Source: Cryptomeria japonica
Lineage: Eukaryota > Streptophyta > Pinopsida > Cupressales > Cupressaceae
Length of the DNA: 64,000 nt
Reading direction: 5' to 3'
Assembly: GCF_030272615.1 (NCBI RefSeq)
Contig: NC_081414.1
Location: 239,541,233 to 239,605,232 of the forward strand
The position numbers and the translations under genes are program-made. The notes beneath the pieces are model-generated. The model was not told where the DNA came from. It did not search any database and saw only the letters and a list, made by a program, of their open reading frames with translations. This document shows positions 22,140 through 31,510 of this stretch, piece after piece. Positions within the stretch are counted from its first letter, which is position 1. Every line of letters starts with the position of its first letter.

Positions 22140-24456
22140 ATGAGCTCCCATGACATGAGTGAGAATGAGATGGAAATTTATCCTCATAGTGAAAATGATT
22201 CAAATTTTGAACCTGAGGCTAATGGGGGTGATCATGGGGTTGATCTTGGAGCCCAATCTAGTTCCATGGCAAGTGCACCAACTAGTACAGGTTTCCCTTC
22301 AGAGTTATTGGCATAGTATGCTAGGGCCAGTCCTTGTGATCCTAAATCTTTAAAATAATTTGCTTCAAATATACAAGACGCATCAAGTACAGGTGGGGGA
22401 ACAAGGAAGTGGCAATGCAACATTTGTGGTCTTACATGGTTTAGTAGCATCACTAGAGTGAATGCGCACTTCCTCTTTTGGAGAGTAAAAAATGTGGATC
22501 CATGTCGATTTTTGGAACAAGATAAAAACATAGAATATAAAATTGATATCAACAAACTTTGGGGCATTCCAGATGATAGAATAATTGCAACCCCTACTAC
22601 TTTGTCTACTAGGACAACCCTTCAACAAAGCCAACAAGTGCAACATACTTTTCTAGTTCTCATGCATTGCAGACGAGATGAGTGATGACTATACCTTCAT
22701 CCACTTTCACTTCTAGTGCCCTGCCCCAATCATGAGAGGCTAAGGGGATAGGGAAACACAAGATACAAAATAACCCCATAGCTAGTATGTTTAATGTGTA
22801 GTTGAAGGATGAAATAGATGATTCTATTGGCATGTTCTTTGTCAATGGCATCTCAAATCATGTTACACAGTCTCCTTATTATAGGGAGATGATGTCTATG
22901 GTGGCGAAGGGAGGACCATCATATGTGCCACCAGGTGCTCGATGAAATTGAGGACCACGATCTTGGATAAGAGCTATTCCAAGATCAATGTTTTGATGGA
23001 GAATATGAAGGCATGTTTTGATGGATACTATCCATTGTCCACTCATCAACATCATGATCACATGTGCAGAGGACTCATACTTTTTCAAAGAAGTAGATTG
23101 TATAAGGCATCGCAAAGATGTTGATTTTTCAGTTTGAGGTCCTTAGGGAGGCTATTGAGGAGGTTGGGCCACAAAATATGGTCCAAGTAGTGACAGATGT
23201 AGCCCATGTGTGTAGAGAAGCAGGGAAACTTATTGAGGCAACATATAGACATATTTAGTGGACTCCATGTTGTGTGCATACCATGAACAATGCACTCAAG
23301 GACATGGGGAAGATTGACTGGATTAGAGGAATGGTCAATGATGCGAGAGATGTGCAAATGTTTATCTACAACCACCACACTTCGCATACACTCTTCAAGA
23401 CCTTCTCGAAGAACGAGTTCTTGAAACCAGTTGAGACCAAATATGCATCCTATTTCATTCTCTTGGAGAGAATGATTGAGTTGCAAGAGGCATCGCAACT
23501 CATGGTTGTGAAAATGGAGTGGAATATGTGGGTCGAGGCCAAGACAAAGTAGAGGAGAAGGGTGAAGGAGATAGTGAAGAGTGATGTGCTTTGGACTGAT
23601 GCAAAATACATTGTATCCATCATTGCTCCACTATTCCAGGTCATCAGATATGGGGATGGGGATGCACCTAACCTTCGAGAGGTGTATGAGTGCATCGATT
23701 ATATGCTTTAATAGATGAGGGTTGTTGTGTGAGTGAAGGACCCCACTCTAGCATTCTACAATGAGCATGTTTGGCCATACATTCAGTGCAAATGGGACAA
23801 GCTCAACACTCCCTTGCATATGGCTTCATATGCCTTGAATCCTAAGTGGTACAAGGCTAGGTTGAGTAGAGTTACATCGATTCAAGATGATGAGATGAAG
23901 GCGGGGTTCTTTAGGTACATAGAGAAGATGTATGATGATATATATGTTGGCATAATTCGCACTGAGTGGACGAAATTTACCACTCTTAGGGGTTGCTCAG
24001 ATGCGACAAAGATGGATATAGAAACTATGGCACGGGAGGACCCACTTTTGTGGTGGAATTGTCATGGTTAGAAATCTTTGACCAACACTCTAGCTATCTA
24101 TATGTTATCCCAAGTTTCTAGTTCTTCACCTACTAAGAGGAACTGGTCTACATATAGCTTCACCCACTCTCTTAAGAGGAACAGACTTACCTCCAAGAGA
24201 GTAGAGAAGCTTGTGGTTGTACATAGTGCTTTGTGTCTCATTGACTGCAAGACACTTCTGTACAAGGAGAGTTTAGTAGCATGATGGGATGTAGAGCTAG
24301 AGGAACCAACATAGATTGATGAGGATGACCCTACTACTTCAAATGCAGGGTTGGTTGGTGTTAGCTTGAGGGATCTTGACCTGGGAAGTCCAACAGTTCT
24401 AGTGCTGAGGAATTTGCAGATGATTAGAGGCCTCCCTCACTACATTTTGAGTTTTG
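22140..24456 (+). pseudogene. hAT-family transposase, broken
   Basis: The N-terminal region has a BED-type zinc finger: WQCNICG at about 22400 with RVNAHF further on. The middle (about 22985-23100) reads CPLINIMITC...FFKEVDC, and 23130-23290 reads VQVVTDVAHVCREAGKLIE and CCVHTMNNALKDMG. These are landmarks of the DUF659/RNase H-like core of plant hAT transposases. The C-terminus near 24100-24240 reads SSSPTKRNWSTYSFTHSLKR and RVEKLVVVHSAL, the hAT dimerisation region. Most of it lies in one frame, with about ten stops and two frame changes (near 22700-22830 and 23110-23136). The family call is firm; activity is lost. Confidence 0.88.
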
Positions 24457-24870
24457 ACATTTTGGCATTTTGTCTTTTGTAATGCTATTGCTATTTGTTA
24501 CTCATTGTAATGATGTATCATGTAATCATCTTTATAGACTTTGTGATATTAGATATTCATATTTTCGATACAATAGAAATCTCCAATTTGACAATTTTAT
24601 TTAGCAATTACTATTAGCATTCAAGAAATCTTTGTATTTAGATTTAGTATTTCAAATTTTGCTAATTTCCTATAGTTTCATTTGAAATGTAATTCTTATA
24701 CTATTATACATCTTTTCACAACTAGTTTTTCAAATACTACAAGTCTATGCATAAGTATATCAGCACCACCACCACCACCCCATCGTCCCCAAAATTAGGC
24801 CCTTTGCCCCCCCCCCCATCCACAAAACTTCTCCCTACATCCCCCCATCCCCAACAGTCGTGGAACACTG

Positions 24871-25160
24871 CTCCTTCCCCCTCTATCTTTGTCTTCAAAT
24901 CATCGTTCTCCCTCTCTATCTATATCTCATTATTTAAATATCTCCCTCTTACTCACTCCATCTCTCCCCTATCCCTATTTCTCTCCCTCTTTCTATGAGT
25001 ATATCTACCTCTCTCTCTCTATATTACTTTCTATATCTTTATGTTTCTATCTTTCCCTCTCTACCTCTCTCATTATCTCCCTCTTTCTATCTCTATTTCT
25101 CTATATCCCTCTTACTCTCCCATTTTGAATCTCTCTCTCTATAAATCTTTTTCCATTCTA
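24871..25160. repeat. CT-rich microsatellite flank
   Basis: A long pyrimidine tract of TCTCTCTCTATAT / CCCTCTTTCTATCT type continues the tract left of the hAT element. Translations of it are serine/leucine repeats without meaning. Confidence 0.8.
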
Positions 25161-25415
25161 GACTAACCACACTATTGACAAGAACTTGAAGCTTTGTATC
25201 CCTTGTTTTAGAACAATATATAATACAGAATTATTACAAATTGGATGAAACCAAGAAACGACGTACACCCCAAAAGTTTATAAAGCAAAATCAAGTTGTA
25301 AACGGCTATTAGTTTTTTAATCAATCCAAAGACAAAAAGTTTAAATCTTTTAAATTAATGAAAGCGACGTTCCGTTGGAATGAAGGAGGCCGACTTGCTT
25401 TGCAACGATCGCTTG

Positions 25416-25426
25416 CTTATAAATAA
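25416..25426 (+). promoter_or_regulatory. TATA box of the E2-like gene
   Basis: TTATAAATAAT lies about 85 bases before the ATG at 25505, a normal spacing for a plant promoter with a 50-60 base leader. No other TATA candidate lies closer. Confidence 0.6.
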
Positions 25427-25504
25427 TGAGACACGGATTGCTTGAAAGGAGTAATAACAAAAATAACATTAATTTGTGCGATCTGCGAAATTTAAACAGA
25501 AAAG

Positions 25505-26497
25505 ATGCAGAAAGCTTTGTTTTCATGGACGGGGGAGAACAAAGAAAGACTAAAAATTTCATCTTTGGAGGTGGCACTGATCGATGAGAAGGGCGTTGAG
25601 TTCAAAGGTCAGGGAGGCCACAGATTCCAGCTTTTAGTGCCTCCCGCTATTTTTCTTCCCGATGATGATGATGATGATCACGACGACGACGATCTTGATT
25701 TCTTTCTCGCTTATTTTTTGGGAAAACAAGATGAAAGCAGCAAAGAATTTGAAGAGAAGCTAAAGATTCTCAACGAAAAGATTCAAAATGTGGAAATTAG
25801 TCGGGGGCTTAAAGCTCTGGAAGCGGTTATGGATCACATAATCAACACATTTGCAGACGGACAGCAGGGAGAAATTAAGGCGGCAGAAGAGTCAGATCTG
25901 GATAAAAAGGTGGAAAAACTTGTTAATTCTGGTGGAGCGAACAGAGGCGTATTGAAAGCCGTGATGACAGAGTTCAAAAATCTGTCACGTTCTGGCCTCC
26001 CGGGAATTTCTGTTGAAATCCCTGACGAGAGCGATATCTGTAAGTGGCATGTGAAGATGGACATGAGCCTGTTTAAAGATAGCAAGGGTTTGTATCAAGA
26101 TCTGCAGAATTACGCTGCTAGGGTTAGCAAAAGTAGGGTTAATAAAGAGACAGAGAAAAGGAAGGATTATTTCAGCGGTATATTGCTAGAGGTGTCGTTT
26201 CCCAATGAATATCCATTTTCGCCCCCTTTTGTCCGCGTGCTTAGCCCTAAGTTCCGGTTTCACACAGGGCATGTGACTGTGGGGGGTGCCATTTGCACAG
26301 AAATGTTGACGCCCAGCGGCTGGCTTCCGTCTCTTTCTATGGAGACAGTTCTTGTTGTGATCCAGCATGCGATTGTGGAGGGAGAAGGGAGGTTGGAAAT
26401 GGAGGCTTCTGCATCTGATGCTCACAGGGATTATACTCTGGAGGAGGCTCGCTTAGCTTTCCAACGCTTCGCTCACCAACATGGATGGATCAAGTGA
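25505..26497 (+). CDS. UBE2Q-like ubiquitin-conjugating (E2) domain protein, 330 aa
   Basis: An intact, intronless ORF with ATG at 25505 and TGA at 26495-26497. Residues 1-165 are family-unknown: a beta-like start (FQLLVPPAIF), an acidic run of Asp/His at 53-63, then a charged helical stretch. Residues about 170-330 form a UBC fold of UBE2Q type: YFSGILLEVSFPNEYPFSPP at 222-241, then FHTGHVTVGGAICTEMLTPS, with Cys264 the predicted thioester cysteine. SGWLPSLSMETVL follows, and the end reads YTLEEARLAFQRF...HGW. UBE2Q-type E2s lack the classical HPN triplet, as here. Such proteins pass ubiquitin from E1 to substrates or E3s. Base composition and codon quality differ sharply from the repeats around it. 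The lack of introns allows a retrocopy, but I see no poly(A) or duplication. Catalytic activity is inferred. Confidence 0.9.
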   Translation: MQKALFSWTGENKERLKISSLEVALIDEKGVEFKGQGGHRFQLLVPPAIFLPDDDDDDHDDDDLDFFLAYFLGKQDESSKEFEEKLKILNEKIQNVEISRGLKALEAVMDHIINTFADGQQGEIKAAEESDLDKKVEKLVNSGGANRGVLKAVMTEFKNLSRSGLPGISVEIPDESDICKWHVKMDMSLFKDSKGLYQDLQNYAARVSKSRVNKETEKRKDYFSGILLEVSFPNEYPFSPPFVRVLSPKFRFHTGHVTVGGAICTEMLTPSGWLPSLSMETVLVVIQHAIVEGEGRLEMEASASDAHRDYTLEEARLAFQRFAHQHGWIK

Positions 26498-26631
26498 ACA
26501 AAACTTGAAGCTCAAACACTTTCACAGAAAGAAATTAACATGTAAATTTCATAGTTTCGATGATTTCTGGAACTTTTTTTTTGGTTCTTTTCTCTTAAAA
26601 TCTCTTGTAGAGCTTCCAAGTAAGATTTTAA

Positions 26632-26637
26632 AATAAA
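26632..26637 (+). terminator. candidate polyadenylation signal of the E2-like gene
   Basis: AATAAA in a run of TTTTAAAATAAAATAAG lies 135 bases after the stop codon. A second overlapping copy follows. This is a likely 3' end signal. Confidence 0.5.
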
Positions 26638-26872
26638 ATAAGAGTCTTGATTCATTCCAATCTAGATATCTTTTTATTAAATTTTTTTACTTCAAATTCC
26701 AGTGTCTCTAGAATAATGTTTTTCAAAGAAGAATTGTTCTATGGATTGATGGCAGACTTCTTCATTAATTTAAACATCCATAAATCACCTGTTTTAGGAA
26801 CATCAACCCACTTTATTTATGGTTAACATTTATTAATAAAGAAATTTATAAAAAAATTACTAATCTCTAGAA
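26638..26872. other. AT-rich 3' flank of the E2-like gene
   Basis: No gene or RNA is recognised. It ends where the 352-bp repeat array starts. Confidence 0.5.
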
Positions 26873-27970
26873 ATCTTATATGATTTATTACATTTGTCAA
26901 AAATAACAAATATATTACATTTGTCAAAGTAACAAATAATATTAAAAATATAATAATATTAAAAATATGAATGAGTGAGTGATGGCTTTTCTAAAAGAAA
27001 AATATAAAGTTGCATATGTTGAATCTTTTTGTAGGGTGAAAGGATTGAGTGTGAACCTTATTTCTCTAGTTAGGAGAAAGTGGGAATGTGGTCATTATCT
27101 CAAAGCTCTAAATTATATTATTGATAAAGGGATCTCAAAGATGAAATTATCCCTCGTTTGAAATTTGTTAGGCTTGTCCTAACATTGATGATGTTAGAGC
27201 ATGGGTAGGTAGAGGTGGAGGTTGAAATCTTATATGATTTATTACATTTGTCAAAGAAAACAAATATATTACATTAGTCAAAGTAACAAACAATATTAAA
27301 AATATGAATGAGTGAGTGATGGCTTTTCCAAAAGAAAAATATAAAGTTGCATATGTTGAAGGTTTTTCTAAGTGAAAGGATTCTAAAGTTACATATGTTG
27401 GATCTTTTTGTAGGGTGAAAGGATTTAGTGTGAACCTTATTTCTCTAGTTAGGAGAAAGGGGGAATGTGGTCATTATCTCAAAGCTCTAAATTATATTAT
27501 TGATAAAGGGATCTCAAAGATGAAATTATCTCTCATTTGAAATTTGTTAGGCTTGTCCTAACATTGATGATGTTAGAGCACGGGTAGGTAGAGGTGGAGG
27601 TTGAAATGTAATTATGAAACTAACAATATTAAAAAAGATATATATGAAATAATGAGTGATGGCTTCTCTAAACCTATTATTTAAAGATGAAATAATGAGT
27701 GATAGGTTGAAATGTAATTATGAAACTAACAACTTTATCTCTCTAGATAGGAGAAAGGGAGAAGGTGATCTTTACATCAAAGCCCCAAATTGTAATAAAG
27801 GGATGTCAAAGATGAAATTATGTCTCATTTAAAATTTGTTGTTCTTGTCTTAACATTGATGATGTTAGAGCATGGATAGGTAGAAAGTTGAGGTTGAAAT
27901 GTCATTATGAAACTACCACCATTGGATAGGTAGAAGGTTGAGGTTGAAATGTCATTATGAAACTACCACC
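26873..27970. repeat. tandem array of about 352-bp units, three decaying copies
   Basis: Unit starts are marked by AATCTTATATGATTTATTAC at about 26871 and 27222. Shared landmarks include GAATGAGTGAGTGATGGCTT (26968, 27305), GTAGGGTGAAAGGATT and CTAACATTGATGATGTTAGA. The third copy (about 27640-27900) is shortened and diverged. Copy 2 has an internal 50-base partial duplication. At 27867-27968 a further ~51-bp unit (GGTAGAAGGTTGAGGTTGAA) is repeated twice. Confidence 0.85.
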
Positions 27971-28367
27971 ATGGCAAAGGGATTTTTTTATTTTCCTTTT
28001 CTAACATTGAAAACGTCTAAGTTGTTCTGGAAAAGGACCTTGGTTTTGTGGAAAGGATAACAAGGTCCTAAAGTGGAAGTGCAATTTTAATCTAGAAACT
28101 AATTCCTTGACTTTACGCTTATTTGAAATTGATTGCTAGGAATCTCGCTAGAATTTTTGGAGGTAGAAGTATTAGTTACAATTCACCAAAGTATTATTGT
28201 GTAATCTATTAAAAAAAATGTTAAGCCTATGGAGTTAAGTGATACCACAACTAGTTTTATGAATTTCCTCATATAGTTAGATGACTAATTGGTGCACCTT
28301 AATTACATTGCTAAATTTGGGATTTAATCCCTTGTCTTTTAGGACATATGTGAGAAGATTCAAGGTA
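27971..28367. other. unassigned AT-rich DNA
   Basis: No open reading frame of note and no recognised repeat. It lies between the tandem array and an orphan Copia LTR. Confidence 0.4.
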
Positions 28368-28895
28368 TGTTATAGAAATATGAATGGTGTATGGGCTTGA
28401 TACAAAAAATCACTCAAGTTCTCATATCATGTAGGATCTTGAAAATGAACTCGTGCAACTCAAGACCACTTGCAAACAAAATATATCCTTCACAATCTAG
28501 AGTATAACAATAAAATGGCTCAAGTGCTATGTTTAAGGATGCAAATAGTGTATATATTTATATTAGTGGATCAATGATCTACACCTTTAATCTTATGATG
28601 TTTTTTTTATAGTATGATATAAAGTGTCTAAGAGGCCTTGCTTATATAGGAAGACAATATTTGGTCAAGTGTCTTAATCCTATGAAAATAAACAACTTAA
28701 CAAAAATTAATTTACATAGGATTAAGTTAGTTGTAAATTATTTTTTGTTAATTTAGTTGTAAATGAGGCAAATAAGAGACTATGCCAATGATAACTAAGA
28801 CTTTTAGAGAATTTCCTAAGACCTAAGTAAACTTAACATGTAAATAGGAACTCTTAGGTGTGTTAGTTAGGCAAAACATCTTTTTCACACCAACA
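28368..28895 (-). repeat. orphan Copia-type 3' LTR (528 bp)
   Basis: On the minus strand it begins TGTTGGTGTGAAAAAG at 28895 directly after a polypurine tract CTTAAGGGGGG. It has a TATA box TATATAAG (28641-28648) and ends CTATAACA at 28368. This is the classic form of a short plant Copia 3' LTR. The partner LTR and a recognisable pol are not in the window. Confidence 0.65.
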
Positions 28896-28906
28896 CCCCC
28901 CTTAAG
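28896..28906 (-). other. polypurine tract before the orphan Copia LTR
   Basis: CTTAAGGGGGG on the minus strand abuts the LTR start and is preceded by AAGTTGCA. This is typical of Copia 3' ends. Confidence 0.6.
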
Positions 28907-29578
28907 TGCAACTTAGGGAGAAGTTAACAAATTCAAATGATGCAAAGAATGCAAGGATGAGTCTTGACTACGAAGCCATGTTAACTACCCATTTACAAAA
29001 GATATCCCATAAACAAAGCAAAGGAGAAAAACTACATAGGAAATAACCCCTTCCCAAAAGAGAGAATGTAAGAAAATAAGCATATACAAATGATGATGAG
29101 TGATGAATGGAGGACTCATCATAACCCCCAAAGACTAAATCCATAAAAAAATACAATTGATAGCACTCCATAAGAGGGAAAGAAAGAAACTATGCAACAC
29201 GCCCTACACACACCACACCCCCTCCCCCTCCCCCCACCCACACCCGACCCACCTAAAAAAAAGTGTAATCTCCTATATAAATGGTAAATTCCTGGAGATA
29301 AAACATGATCCAATGTTTCTAAATAAAGTTACTTCCCTTGGGGAAAAAAAACAAATACAAATGTAAGTTTTTTTCCCATTTTGGATAGGAATTTACAACT
29401 AAATAATCATGAAGATATACAAAGATGTCTTTAAAATATGTTCAAATGTCACATTGTCCATGGTATATAATGATGACACATTTAAATTAGGTACACAATT
29501 AATCAAAAAAGTAACAAACTAGGACTATGTAAAAACAGATGTAAAACAATCTATAAAGGCAATGATGGTTTGACAATA
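28907..29578. other. degenerate sequence upstream of the Copia tract
   Basis: It may hold the decayed 3' end of the Copia element on the minus strand, but no pol motif is legible. A C-rich run (CCCCTCCCCCTCCCCC) lies near 29218-29245. Confidence 0.35.
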
Positions 29579-29664
29579 ATAGTGTAATAATTGTAATTAA
29601 AGAGAATAGATTATGGTTTGACAAACTATAATATATTCTCTTTAATGGCAGTTATTACACTAAT
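29579..29664. repeat. 86-bp near-perfect palindrome
   Basis: The segment and its reverse complement agree at most positions. The left arm AGTGTAATAATTGTAATTAA plus GAGAATA pairs with TATTCTCTTTAATGGCAGTT plus ATTACACT. The centre GGTTTGACAAAC is itself nearly symmetric, so there is almost no loop. No gene overlaps it. Confidence 0.85.
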
Positions 29665-29728
29665 GAAGCCATATCTTCTCTGGCTTGATTGATTATGGTT
29701 TGACAATGATAGTTTGGCAATGATGGAT
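29665..29728. other. short flank between palindrome and element D
   Basis: It contains two copies of a TTTGACAATGATAG / TTTGGCAATGATGG phrase. No coding content. Confidence 0.4.
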
Positions 29729-30868
29729 TGAGAATATATATTTTTGCCTAGACGGAAATCAGCTTGTAGATATGCTTTTTTGCTTGCAAGTGCTCAAAAT
29801 CTATCAAAAAATACACTCAAACAACAAAAAATGTTAGAATGATGCATGAAGTGGGTCCCGCCGATTATTCCAAAAAATGTGTGATGAAAAATGTGTGTGC
29901 TAAACTAAGAGCTAAAAAGAAAGCTAATTAACCAAACAAGCACAAGACATCATACACCTCAAGATTAGAACGATAAAATAAAAATGGAATTCAAATAAAA
30001 TAGCAAATGCAAACCAAAATCTCGCATAGATTTGATAGTTCCTTGATTTTTATGTATGCTCAATGACATCTTCAGATGTTTGATATTGCTCCATGATATT
30101 GATGCAATGATAAATGGATTGATGGATGAAAATGATAATGCATAGGTTGAGTGATAATTCCAGTAGAGTAACTGTATGATGTATGAAAAGAGGATCAGAG
30201 AGACTTTGGTCCAAAATGAGGGGCATTAAATAGGAGAGATGAGAAAGGGAAGGGAGGTGAAGAGGAGACACTTGTCCTCCAAAAAGGATAAGTGGCTCAA
30301 CTAGAAAGAAAAGGAATGACATGTGTCCATGAGGACACATGTCTATTTTGGGCAAAGCTACCCAAAAATAGGAAGAGTGACATGTGTCCCTAAGGACACA
30401 TGTCTATTTTGGGAAATGCCACCCAAAATAGGACATTTTCCCCAAAATAAGGAATTGGTTAGGATGTGCACACATGTGTGGGAGGTTAGAAGAGATAGGA
30501 TAAGGTTAGTTGGAGGGTTCACTAGGCTAGGGAAGTGGGTTGGAAGGATAGGGTTGGTTAGGAAGGATGACTAGGATAGGGTAGTTGGTAGAATGGTAGG
30601 AGACATGTGCTCAAGTAGGAATTTGAACTTAATTAATTAATCCATGTGCTTGGAGAGGGGACATTTAATTAGTTAAGGTAATTAATCAAATGGGATGGCA
30701 ACAAGGGAATTAATTAACTAGGTTAATTAGGACTAAATGGGTTGGGGGGTTAATTAATTAATTAGGAATTAGAAGGAAGGGATAGGGAAACTAATTAATT
30801 AGATTGATTAATTGAAAGAATAGGATTTAAATTTGATTAAAGTAATTATTCAAATCTACGTGTCTACA
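29729..30868 (-). repeat. 3' LTR of element D (1140 bp)
   Basis: It is colinear with 61227-62385 over its whole length, for example CAAGTGCTCAAAATCTATCA at about 29788 and again near 61285. It starts TGTAGACACGTAG at 30868 (minus). The AATTAATTA-rich part near 30630-30840 is the U3 region on the element's strand. Confidence 0.85.
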
Positions 30869-30881
30869 CTTTGCCCCTCTT
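30869..30881 (-). other. polypurine tract of element D
   Basis: AAGAGGGGCAAAG on the minus strand immediately precedes the 3' LTR start. It fixes both the orientation and the LTR boundary. Confidence 0.85.
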
Positions 30882-31261
30882 CGTGGTGGCGCTAAAATAG
30901 CATCGTTGCAAAGAAAAATAAAACACCCGAGAGCGAGGAAGCACAAAAAAATGCCCCAATCCCAACTAAGAACGAAGGACGAGGGAAGGGGTGCCCCCTC
31001 GAGAGAGTGCACGGGAAAATGGGAGGTCGGGCGGCGTCTCGAAAGAAATAGTGCTCGAGCAAACAAAGAGAATGAGGACGATAAATAAAAACAACAGGCG
31101 GAAATGGTACCTCAAAAGGAGGTCCAGGGAATTCTTTATGAATTTTAAATAATTTTCCTACCTTCGACGAAACTCGTGTTGTTATATGGAGCCTAATCAA
31201 ACTCAAAGCTTAAATTTACCCTACTTCTATCAACGTAGTTTCCCCCATATTTTTCGACGAG

Positions 31262-31510
31262 GGTTTGGGGGCAGCACCCCCAAGATGGGGTCAAGGGGCA
31301 ACAACCCTGCTCACGCAAGGGTGCATCCCGCAGGCACAAGGGCATGACCCCGCTCACGCAAGGGTGCATCCCCGCAGGAGTGGGGGGGGTGACCCTGCTC
31401 ACGCGGGGGTGAATCCCCACAAGTGCAAGGGCGTGACCCCGTTCACGCGAGGGCGCAAACCTCGCCTATGGGGAGCAACCTCGTTGGCGAGGGAAGCAAC
31501 CTCATTGGCA
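31262..31510. repeat. GC-rich tandem repeats in the 3' part of D
   Basis: Four or five diverged units of about 50-57 bp share GACCCCGCTCACGCAAGGGT and CATCCCCGCAGG. Then come three short units of AGCAACCTCGTTGGCGAGGG type. The block is far richer in GC than its surroundings. Confidence 0.75.

Larger units (their letters stand above)
21298..24870 (+). mobile_element. hAT DNA transposon, degenerate (3573 bp)
   Basis: The termini are TAGTGTTCCACGA at 21298 and, inverted, CAGTGTTCCACGA ending at 24870 (12 of 13 match). The 8-bp flanks are CTCTTTCC (21290-21297) and CTCCTTCC (24871-24878), one mismatch apart, the duplication size of hAT elements. Subterminal DNA at 21305-21550 is rich in GGGGACG / GGAGTC / GAGACG phrases. 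The body encodes a broken hAT transposase. It cannot move itself but could have been moved in trans while its ends were intact. Confidence 0.92.

Noticed and set aside
24747-25128. Serine/leucine-rich ORFs
   Set aside because: Translations of the CT-rich tract.
26186-26425. Minus-strand ORF over the E2-like gene
   Set aside because: Antisense shadow of a well-supported coding region.
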